Of a DNA stretch of 6,331 nucleotides, positions 1 to 5,281 are shown piece by piece. The first letter of the stretch is position 1, and each line of letters begins with the position of its first letter. Source of the DNA: Clostridia bacterium (lineage in GTDB: Bacteria > Bacillota > Clostridia > Oscillospirales > Oscillospiraceae); NCBI GenBank assembly GCA_003245395.1, contig QKDF01000272.1, forward strand, positions 1-6,331, read 5' to 3'. A program made the translations under genes and the position numbers. The notes beneath the pieces were generated by a model. That model did no database searches. It was not told the DNA's origin and worked only from the letters and a program-made list of their open reading frames with translations.

Positions 1-103
1 CATCCTCAAGAGTTATCGGGATGCGCCGATCGGCAGCCGCGTGGAGATTACGTTGGGCGAAGGGACCCTGCAATGTACTGTAGAGGGAGGAACACAAGGA
101 TGA
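1..103 (+). CDS. xseA: Exodeoxyribonuclease VII large subunit, C-terminal end (partial)
   Basis: Only the last 33 codons are present, reading from base 2 to a TGA at 101-103. The peptide carries the segment APIGSRVEITLGEGTLQCTV, which resembles the family's usual C-terminal 'G..v.i.l.dG.l.a.V' strand region. Exonuclease VII degrades single-stranded DNA to oligonucleotides and is built from one XseA with several XseB subunits. The identification rests on this short tail plus the immediate xseB neighbour. The stop codon overlaps the xseB start in an ATGA arrangement, which implies translational coupling of the two subunits. The catalytic and OB-fold domains lie upstream of the window. Confidence 0.85.
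   Translation, partial: ILKSYRDAPIGSRVEITLGEGTLQCTVEGGTQG
85..90 (+). promoter_or_regulatory. Shine-Dalgarno site that sets the xseB start
   Basis: GGGAGG ends 9 nt before the ATG at 100. It favours that start over the in-frame ATG at 73, which lies inside xseA, has no purine-rich site before it, and would add nine residues not expected for XseB. Confidence 0.75.
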
Positions 104-345
104 CGGCAAAGAAGACCGACGAAAAATCATTTGAAGAGCAGATCTCCCGTCTGGAGGAGATTGTTGCCTTGCTGGAAAAGGGAGACGCCCAGCTGGCGGA
201 TTCCTTGGCGTTGTTTGAGGAGGGAACAAAGCTGATTGCCTCCTGCGGAAAGCTGCTGGATCAGGCAGAGCAAAGAGTAGTGAAGCTGATGAAGGGCACC
301 GACGGTGCGCCGGTAGAGCAGCCCTTTGAGGACACGGAGGAGTAA
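100..345 (+). CDS. xseB: Exodeoxyribonuclease VII small subunit
   Basis: This is an 81-residue acidic protein and the regulatory/structural partner of XseA in exonuclease VII. It has the family pattern: SFEEQISRLEEIVALLEKGD near residues 10-29, then SLALFEEGTKLIASCGKLLDQAEQRV near 35-60, forming the two-helix hairpin that packs against the XseA coiled coil. The length is normal for the family (about 70-85 aa). The start at 100 is chosen because of its SD site and its 4-nt ATGA overlap with xseA. The last codons contain the ribosome-binding site of ispA, which begins 2 nt after the stop, so xseA, xseB and ispA form one translationally coupled unit. The tail after residue 65 is acidic and variable, as is usual. 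Confidence 0.95.
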   Translation: MTAKKTDEKSFEEQISRLEEIVALLEKGDAQLADSLALFEEGTKLIASCGKLLDQAEQRVVKLMKGTDGAPVEQPFEDTEE

Positions 346-347
346 GC

Positions 348-1226
348 ATGGAGCAAGCGGCGTACGAAGCTCATTACGAAGAATACAGGCTGGCGGTGGA
401 GGATTACCTGATCGGCTTGTTCACGGGCAGACCGGAATGGTCTGATCTCTACGATGCCATGCGGTACAGCCTGCTTTCCGGCGGCAAGCGGATTCGCCCG
501 GTGCTGACGCTGGAGTTTGCTCGGCTGTCGGGCATGGAGTGGCACAAGGCGCTTCCTGTGGCCTGCGCCCTTGAGCTGGTTCATACCTACTCGCTGATTC
601 ACGATGACCTGCCTTGTATGGACGACGATGATCTGCGCCGCGGAAAGCCCACCAATCACAAGGTTTATGGTGAAACCATGGCCGTTTTGGCGGGAGATGC
701 CCTGCAGCCGGAGGCTTTCCGTTTGATTTTGACGGCGCCAGACCTCTCGGCGGAACGCCGGGCAGACTGCGCTTTGATATTGGCACAAGCAGCGGGTGCG
801 GATGGAATGGTTGCCGGGCAGGTTTTGGACACACTCCATGCACCCAAGACGCATCAGGAACTGCTGACCGTACACCGCTTGAAAACCGGGGCTATGATCC
901 GTGCCGCGGCGCTGCTTGGCTGCGCTGCTGCCGGTGCTGCGGAATCCGTGCGGGAGGCGGCAGGAAGCTATGCTCTGCAGCTGGGGCTGGCATTTCAGAT
1001 CCGGGACGATGTTCTGGACGTGGTGGGGCAGCAGGAAACTTTTGGCAAACCCATCGGTTCAGACAGAGAAGAGGGAAAGGTCACTTACGTGGACGTCCTG
1101 GGATTGGAGGGCTGTACCGCTGCTGTGGGAATGTGTACCGCCGCGGCCAAAACCGCTGTTGGAGCACTTGCCGGTCATGAATTTCTCTGTAAGCTGGCCG
1201 ACTCTTTGGCCGAGCGTGACAAATAG
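348..1226 (+). CDS. ispA: Polyprenyl (farnesyl/geranyl-type) diphosphate synthase
   Basis: This 292-residue short-chain trans-prenyltransferase condenses isopentenyl diphosphate with allylic diphosphates to give GPP/FPP in the cytosol. Motifs appear in the family order. GGKRIRP is at residues 45-51. The first Asp-rich motif, HDDLPCMDDDDLRRGK at 85-100, has the two extra residues typical of bacterial FPP synthases. MVAGQVLD is near 154-161, and the second Asp-rich motif QIRDDVLD is at 217-224. The length is normal. The SD site GGAGGAG (336-342) lies inside the end of xseB, 5 nt before the ATG. Product chain length cannot be fixed from sequence alone, though FPP is most likely from the family and context. 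The usual GDALLT-like segment reads GDALQPEAF here, a mild variation. dxs, for an earlier step of the same pathway, lies two genes downstream. Confidence 0.95.
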   Translation: MEQAAYEAHYEEYRLAVEDYLIGLFTGRPEWSDLYDAMRYSLLSGGKRIRPVLTLEFARLSGMEWHKALPVACALELVHTYSLIHDDLPCMDDDDLRRGKPTNHKVYGETMAVLAGDALQPEAFRLILTAPDLSAERRADCALILAQAAGADGMVAGQVLDTLHAPKTHQELLTVHRLKTGAMIRAAALLGCAAAGAAESVREAAGSYALQLGLAFQIRDDVLDVVGQQETFGKPIGSDREEGKVTYVDVLGLEGCTAAVGMCTAAAKTAVGALAGHEFLCKLADSLAERDK

Positions 1227-1234
1227 TCGCAATT

Positions 1235-1268
1235 CGGGACAGGGTACAAACCCTGCCCCGCTTTTCTC
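1235..1268 (+). terminator. Probable intrinsic terminator after ispA
   Basis: CAGGG (1240-1244) pairs with CCCTG (1251-1255) across a TACAAA loop. After one A/C mismatch the stem continues as CGGG (1235-1238) with CCCG (1257-1260). The run CTTTTCTC follows directly. It begins 9 nt past the ispA stop. The stem is GC-rich, but the U tract is short and interrupted, so termination may be partial. It would separate xseA-xseB-ispA transcription from the RNA gene that follows. Confidence 0.65.
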
Positions 1269-1301
1269 TAAAAAATTCACAGTTTGTATATACAGAATAT
1301 G

Positions 1302-1330
1302 TTGTATATTTATTGAGAGCATGTTATACT
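1302..1330 (+). promoter_or_regulatory. Extended -10 sigma-A type promoter for the OLE-like RNA
   Basis: The -10 box is TATACT (1325-1330), preceded by TG one base upstream (TGTTATACT), which is an extended -10. A TTGTAT at 1302-1307, 17 bp upstream, matches the first three bases of the -35 consensus. The surroundings are AT-rich, in contrast to the flanking sequence. The predicted transcription start, about 1337-1338, coincides with the first paired base of the RNA's closing helix, which independently supports the call. Confidence 0.75.
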
Positions 1331-1336
1331 GAATCT

Positions 1337-1987
1337 TGCTAAACGGCGGCGCAGTATCCTAGTCAGAACTGTCGTCTCCTAGGGAGGGCCTAAAAATCCT
1401 CTGAAGGGCACATCGATGAAACTTCTGGTGCTTGCTTGAAACGCCCAGTTTTGGGTGGGTGCTGGGGGGAAGCGTAATTTTGCGCTTGCGGGCTCAGGGC
1501 GATTTCCAATGGCATGGTCAACCCGACCCTGTTCCCGTGGAGACCTGCTCTTGTGCGCGGACGTACTCCCTTGTGGTATTTCCGGCCTGCGTACGAAGCA
1601 GATTGTGAACCTGCAATGCGGTGCATCGGACGGTGTCGTCCGTAATGCTGTGTGCAGACGTAGCCTGCCTTGCGTGGATGCGGTGAATGTGGGATTTGAA
1701 CGGACCTGGCTCTGGCCAGAGCGGGGCCGCTATTGCCTGCTGAAACCCCATCTGCAAAAGAGGCTAAAGAGACTGACAGGCTGTGGTGGAAAACACCTAG
1801 GCTGTCGTGAGGGCAGAAAAAGGATTGCAGTGCGGACTAAGTGGCAGTCGGGTCGTGCGGACGGCAACGCCGCGACACGGTGCTGAAAGGGAAACCGCCT
1901 CCATCGGCAACGAGAGGCGCACCGTAGGGAAAACCTACCCGTACCTAAGCCGTAAGATTTACTTTTTCTGCCGCCGCCGCTTTAGCA
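1337..1987 (+). ncRNA. ole: OLE (ornate, large, extremophilic) RNA
   Basis: This is a roughly 650-nt structured RNA with no credible coding. Its two ends pair: TGCTAAA (1337-1343) with TTTAGCA (1981-1987), then, past one bulged C at 1980, CGGCGGCG (1344-1351) with CGCCGCCG (1972-1979). Internal hairpins seen by eye include AAGCG/CGCTT (1470-1487), CGTAC/GTACG (1562-1595), CGGACG-GTGT-CGTCCG (1627-1642) extended by GCAT/ATGC, GCTCT/AGAGC (1709-1722), GACAG/CTGTC around GGTG/CACC (1775-1806), GTCG..CGG/CCGCGAC (1852-1876), CGCCTC/GAGGCG (1896-1919) and GTAGG/CCTAC (1924-1938). Known OLE RNAs are about 600-650 nt, lie between ispA and oapA/dxs, and share this strand. In Halalkalibacterium halodurans OLE forms a membrane ribonucleoprotein with OapA and other proteins and affects alcohol, cold and Mg2+ tolerance. 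The class assignment rests on context, size, structure and the OapA-like neighbour; I could not run a covariance search. The exact 3' end is unproven. Confidence 0.88.
1862..1912 (+). repeat. Duplicated loop octamer CGGCAACG within the OLE RNA
   Basis: CGGCAACG occurs at 1862-1869 and again at 1905-1912, 43 nt apart. The first copy fills the loop of the GTCG..CGG/CCGCGAC hairpin (stem 1852-1876). The second lies in the 12-nt loop of the CGCCTC/GAGGCG hairpin (1896-1919). The second hairpin is itself enclosed by CGGTG (1878-1882) pairing with CACCG (1920-1924). Identical loops on adjacent stems suggest a repeated recognition or tertiary-contact element, but chance similarity is possible. Confidence 0.6.
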
Positions 1988-2005
1988 GAAGTATTGAATT
2001 TCTTT

Positions 2006-2019
2006 GTGGGAGGACCCAC
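2006..2019 (+). promoter_or_regulatory. Hairpin holding the likely oapA Shine-Dalgarno site
   Basis: GTGGG (2006-2010) pairs perfectly with CCCAC (2015-2019) around an AGGA loop. The strongest ribosome-binding sequence before oapA, GGGAGGA (2008-2014), is split between the 5' strand of this stem and the loop. It sits 8 nt before an in-frame TTG at 2023. The stem follows the 3' strand of the OLE closing helix by about 18 nt. There is no U tract, so it is not a standard terminator. It may limit oapA translation or mark the processed 3' region of OLE. Confidence 0.55.
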
Positions 2020-2022
2020 TGT

Positions 2023-2589
2023 TTGGGTAGTCATAAGCGAAAACGAAATAAAAAAAATGCACCGATGCCGCAATTTCAATGGATATTGCGGATATTTTTC
2101 ATTGCTATCTCTCTTTCCGCTGTCCTCAGCCTTGTCTCTGGAACATTGCTTGCCGGAGCAGGAATCGCAATCGCAATTCTGGTTCTGATTTTGTTCATAC
2201 TGCTGGGCATTGTGTTTGACATCATTGGTGTGTCGGTCACCGCTGCGGACGAAAGGCCGTTTCATTCCATGGCCGCTCACCGTGAGCCCGGAGCATCGGA
2301 GGCTTTGCACCTGCTTCGCAGAGCAAGCCATGTCAGCAGCTTCTGCAACGATGTTGTGGGAGATATCTGCGGCATTGTTTCAGGAACCACGGCCGCCGTG
2401 ATTGTTGTCCGAATTCAATCTACGCTGAATCTTCACACGGTTCTGCTGAGCGTTGGGGCGACAGCTCTGATTTCCGGCCTGACCATCGGCGGAAAGGCTC
2501 TGGGAAAGACCTTTGCCATTGAAAAGAGCACACAGGTGGTATTTGTAGTGGGAAAGGTGCTGCATCTGTTTCATCGCTCAGGGCGGTAA
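2023..2589 (+). CDS. oapA: OLE-associated integral membrane protein OapA
   Basis: This small hydrophobic protein directly follows the OLE RNA. From the TTG at 2023 it is 188 aa with a basic N-terminus (GSHKRKRNKKNAP). From the ATG at 2065 it is 174 aa. I prefer TTG because GGGAGGA lies 8 nt upstream, whereas the ATG has no SD; the start is uncertain. Counting from the ATG, two membrane helices lie at about 6-27 and 28-53. They are followed by a polar segment with TAADERPFHSMA (59-70), then VSSFCNDVVGDICGIVSG (90-107) leading into a third hydrophobic stretch to about 115, and a fourth at about 122-142. In known species OapA binds OLE RNA, reportedly as two copies per RNA, and places it at the membrane. 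A relation to the DUF21 domain of CorC/CNNM-type Mg2+ transporters has been noted, which I recall but cannot test here. The frame stays open back to 1807, but that part is OLE RNA. dxs begins 20 nt after the stop. Confidence 0.85.
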   Translation: MGSHKRKRNKKNAPMPQFQWILRIFFIAISLSAVLSLVSGTLLAGAGIAIAILVLILFILLGIVFDIIGVSVTAADERPFHSMAAHREPGASEALHLLRRASHVSSFCNDVVGDICGIVSGTTAAVIVVRIQSTLNLHTVLLSVGATALISGLTIGGKALGKTFAIEKSTQVVFVVGKVLHLFHRSGR

Positions 2590-2596
2590 GATGTGA

Positions 2597-2603
2597 AAAG
2601 GAG
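2597..2603 (+). promoter_or_regulatory. Shine-Dalgarno site that sets the GTG start of dxs
   Basis: AAAGGAG lies 6 nt before the GTG at 2610 in the short gap after oapA. No in-frame ATG is close by, and the residues after this GTG (ILERISSPSDVKAL) match the usual N-terminus of DXP synthases. Confidence 0.75.
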
Positions 2604-2609
2604 TACATT

Positions 2610-4460
2610 GTGATTTTGGAAAGAATATCTTCTCCGTCCGACGTAAAGGCGCTGGATCGGGAGGAGTTGACACAACTATGCGGTGAACTGCGCCGCTTTT
2701 TGATTGAGCATGTTTCCAAGACGGGCGGGCATTTAGCGTCCAATCTTGGCGCTGTCGAACTCACCGTTGCGATCCATCGTGTATTTGATACGTCCAAAGA
2801 CCGTCTGGTGTTTGACGTGGGGCACCAGTGCTATGTGCATAAAGCTCTGACAGGGCGTCAGGCGCTGTTTGATACGTTGCGCCAGTTTGAAGGACTCTCC
2901 GGCTTTCCAAAGCCACATGAGAGCCAGCACGACGCCTTTGTGGCGGGACATGCTTCCAATTCCGTATCCGTGGCACTGGGTATGGCTCATGCTCGCACTC
3001 TGATGAGCGAGAATTATTCCGTCTTGGCCTTGATCGGAGATGGCGCCCTCTCCGGCGGTCTGGCCTATGAGGGGCTGAATAATGCCGGAGCCTCCGGGGA
3101 GCCCATGATTGTGATTCTGAACGACAATGGGATGTCTATTAACCCCAATGTCGGCGCGGTCAGCAAACATTTGGCAAAGCTGCGCAGCAAGCCGGCCTAC
3201 TATCACTTTAAGAAGTGGTATCGCAGCTTATTTGGGAAAAGGCCAATAAAGAATCCACTTTATCGCTTTAATCATAAGCTGAAGTCCTCGCTGAAAAAGA
3301 CGCTTTGGCCGGGAAGCACCCTGTTTGAAGACATGGGTTTTACGTATCTCGGGCCTATTGACGGCCATGATCTTGACCGGCTGTGTAATGTGTTGGAATG
3401 GGCCAGAGAATTGCATTCTCCCGTGGTAGTCCATGTCAATACAATTAAAGGCAAGGGGTATTCTTTTGCGGAAAAGGATCCCGGAAAATTTCACGGCGTG
3501 GGTGCTTTCGATGCCGAGACCGGACTTGTCAGGCACGCTTCTGGCCCCAGTTTTTCTTCTGTGTTCGGGAAGGCTTTGACTGATTATGCTGCAAAAGATG
3601 ACCGAGTATGTGCCATAACAGCGGCGATGGCCGACGGTACAGGGCTGAGTCCGTTTGCAAAAGAATTTCCGCGGCGCTTTTTTGACGTGGCCATTGCCGA
3701 AGGGCATGGCGTTTCGATGGCGGCTGGCCTGGCCAAGCAGGGAATGATCCCTGTTTTTGCAGTCTATTCCACATTTTTGCAGCGCGGATATGACATGCTG
3801 ATTCACGATGTCTCGTTACAGGGGCTTCATGTTGTATTCGGAGTGGATCGCGCGGGTCTTGTGGGAGCCGACGGTGAGACGCATCATGGTTGCTTTGATG
3901 TGTTGTTTCTGGCGGAGATTCCGGGAATGACGGTTTTTTGCCCTTCTAATTTTATCGAGCTTCGCAGGATGCTGGAGCGTGCACTGTTTGAATGCGGCGG
4001 CCCGGTGGCGATTCGATATCCCAGAGGAGGGGAAGGCCGTTTCCGAGAGGACAGCGGAGATACGGTTACTGTTCGCCTGCGAGCCGGTGACGACGTTACG
4101 ATTTTGGCGTATGGAATTCTCATTAACCATGCATTGGATGCGGCGGAACAGCTCGAGCATAAGGGAATTCATGCTGGCGTTGTCAAAATGAACCGGATTG
4201 CACCGCTATCTTATGAAGATCTTGCTCCTTATCTGGGCGGCTGTCATACGCTGCTTGTGGTGGAGGATTCATTTGGTGCCGGTTGTGTGGGACAGCGGGT
4301 AGAAGCAATTTTATCCGCCCACAGCAGCGCACCCCAAAAGCTGATTTTGCAGAATCTTGGCAAGACCTATGCTCCGGAAGGTACGGTGGGACAGTTGGAA
4401 CACCGTTTCGGTCTGGATGCGGAAGGGATCGTACAGGCTGTTTTGGAGGAAAGAGAATGA
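2610..4460 (+). CDS. dxs: 1-deoxy-D-xylulose-5-phosphate synthase
   Basis: This 616-residue ThDP enzyme joins pyruvate and glyceraldehyde 3-phosphate with loss of CO2 to make DXP, the entry to the MEP isoprenoid pathway and to thiamine/pyridoxal precursors. The N-terminal ThDP-binding domain has HLASNLGAVELT (41-52), DVGHQCYVHKALTGR (69-83) and GDG (143-145) followed by NDNGMSINPN (171-180). The central transketolase-like domain has AEGHGVSMAAG (363-373), YSTFLQRGYD (386-395) and DRAGLVGADGETHHG (413-427). The C-terminal domain includes VVEDSFGAGCVG (550-561). Length is normal. The segment usually written AEQHAV reads AEGHGV, but the catalytic-type Glu364 is kept. It starts at GTG, and its TGA overlaps the next start (ATGA). 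With IspA encoded upstream, this cluster covers two separate steps of isoprenoid synthesis. Confidence 0.97.
   Translation: MILERISSPSDVKALDREELTQLCGELRRFLIEHVSKTGGHLASNLGAVELTVAIHRVFDTSKDRLVFDVGHQCYVHKALTGRQALFDTLRQFEGLSGFPKPHESQHDAFVAGHASNSVSVALGMAHARTLMSENYSVLALIGDGALSGGLAYEGLNNAGASGEPMIVILNDNGMSINPNVGAVSKHLAKLRSKPAYYHFKKWYRSLFGKRPIKNPLYRFNHKLKSSLKKTLWPGSTLFEDMGFTYLGPIDGHDLDRLCNVLEWARELHSPVVVHVNTIKGKGYSFAEKDPGKFHGVGAFDAETGLVRHASGPSFSSVFGKALTDYAAKDDRVCAITAAMADGTGLSPFAKEFPRRFFDVAIAEGHGVSMAAGLAKQGMIPVFAVYSTFLQRGYDMLIHDVSLQGLHVVFGVDRAGLVGADGETHHGCFDVLFLAEIPGMTVFCPSNFIELRRMLERALFECGGPVAIRYPRGGEGRFREDSGDTVTVRLRAGDDVTILAYGILINHALDAAEQLEHKGIHAGVVKMNRIAPLSYEDLAPYLGGCHTLLVVEDSFGAGCVGQRVEAILSAHSSAPQKLILQNLGKTYAPEGTVGQLEHRFGLDAEGIVQAVLEERE
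4445..4449 (+). promoter_or_regulatory. Shine-Dalgarno site that sets the tlyA start
   Basis: GGAGG inside the end of dxs lies 7 nt before the ATG at 4457. It chooses this start over an upstream in-frame extension to 4283, which would overlap most of the dxs C-terminus in another frame. Confidence 0.8.
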
Positions 4461-5281
4461 GCGCAAAAAAGCGGCTGGATGTTCTGCTGGTGGAACGCGG
4501 GCTGCAGGAAACCCGGCAAAAGGCACAGGCCACCATTATGAGCGGCCTTGTATTTGTAAGGGGACAGCGGGCGGATAAACCAGGAACTGCTTACCCTGAA
4601 GACGCGGAAATTGAGGTTCGGGGCAGTGCTCTGCAATATGTCAGCCGCGGAGGCTTAAAACTGGAAAAGGCGATGTCGGTTTTTCCGATTACGCTTGATG
4701 GCGCAATTTGTGGAGATATCGGTTCATCTACCGGCGGATTTACAGACTGCATGCTGAAAAATGGGGCGCAGAAAGTCTATGCTGTTGACGTGGGTTATGG
4801 ACAACTGGCCTGGAGCCTGCGCAGCGATCCCCGCGTAATTTGCATGGAGCGGACCAATGCCCGCTATCTCACCCATGAACAAGTCCCGGATGAACTTGAT
4901 TTTGCCAGCGTCGATGTCAGCTTTATCTCTTTGAAGTTAATTCTTCCAGCGCTGAGAGGGCTCTTGAAAGCAAGTGGACAAGTGGTCTGTCTGGTAAAGC
5001 CCCAGTTTGAAGCGGGGAAAGAGAAGGTTGGAAAAAAAGGAGTTGTCCGGGATCCCGCTGTCCATGAAGAGGTGCTGGAGCACTTCCTGATGCATGCAAA
5101 GGATAGTGACTTTACAGTCAACGGATTGACATATTCCCCCATTCGAGGTCCGGAGGGAAATATTGAATATTTGGGATATTTATCCTGCGGGATAGAAAAT
5201 GTACAGCAAACCTTTGACCTGCGTTCTCTGGTGGAAGAATCGCACCGGGAAGTGCGTGAACACGGAGGTGCATCCACATGA
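4457..5281 (+). CDS. tlyA: TlyA/YqxC family S4-domain rRNA 2'-O-methyltransferase
   Basis: The protein has 274 residues. An N-terminal S4 RNA-binding domain (about 1-60) begins with the typical KKRLDVLLVERGLQETRQKA. It is followed by an FtsJ-like Rossmann methyltransferase domain. The SAM-binding loop is GDIGSSTGGFTD (86-97). The catalytic tetrad can be read as K68 in SRGGLKL, D153 in DVSF, K181 in VKPQFE and E237 in EGNIEYL, close to the K-D-K-E spacing known for mycobacterial TlyA. Family members 2'-O-methylate cytidines in 16S and/or 23S rRNA; some were earlier called haemolysins. The type (16S only or both subunits) cannot be settled here. It overlaps dxs by 4 nt and nadK by 4 nt (both ATGA), so the three are probably co-translated. 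This gene is a regular neighbour of dxs and nadK in Firmicutes. Confidence 0.93.
   Translation: MSAKKRLDVLLVERGLQETRQKAQATIMSGLVFVRGQRADKPGTAYPEDAEIEVRGSALQYVSRGGLKLEKAMSVFPITLDGAICGDIGSSTGGFTDCMLKNGAQKVYAVDVGYGQLAWSLRSDPRVICMERTNARYLTHEQVPDELDFASVDVSFISLKLILPALRGLLKASGQVVCLVKPQFEAGKEKVGKKGVVRDPAVHEEVLEHFLMHAKDSDFTVNGLTYSPIRGPEGNIEYLGYLSCGIENVQQTFDLRSLVEESHREVREHGGAST

Noticed and set aside
261..875. 204-codon open frame on the - strand opposite xseB/ispA
   Set aside because: It is a shadow of the strongly supported ispA gene with no family features.
1390..1757. Open frames on the - strand opposite the RNA
   Set aside because: They have no recognisable domains or ribosome sites; they are chance frames opposite a GC-rich structured RNA.
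1455..1886. 143-codon open frame on the + strand within the RNA region
   Set aside because: The composition is low-quality (many W, R, C, G), there is no SD or family resemblance, and it is fully explained by the structured RNA.
1337..1987. Group II intron, RNase P RNA or tmRNA as alternative identities for the structured RNA
   Set aside because: I see no group II 5' GUGYG boundary or domain V-like element, no intron-encoded protein and no tRNA-like tmRNA end. The ispA/oapA/dxs setting specifically fits OLE.
1807..2022. N-terminal part of the long open frame leading into oapA
   Set aside because: It lies in the 3' half of the structured RNA and includes its closing-helix strand. The translation is Arg-rich and unlike any membrane-protein N-terminus, and no SD supports a start near 1807.
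2006..2025. GTGGG/CCCAC hairpin as an intrinsic terminator of the RNA
   Set aside because: The stem is only 5 bp and is followed by TGTTTGGG, not a U tract; it covers the SD site of the next gene instead.
2057..2188. Small + frame from the ATG at 2057 overlapping the oapA start
   Set aside because: It runs in a different frame through the oapA transmembrane region and has no SD; the oapA frame encodes the coherent hydrophobic protein.
4283..4456. Upstream extension of the tlyA reading frame
   Set aside because: It overlaps the conserved end of dxs in another frame, and the SD-supported ATG at 4457 gives the exact TlyA N-terminus.
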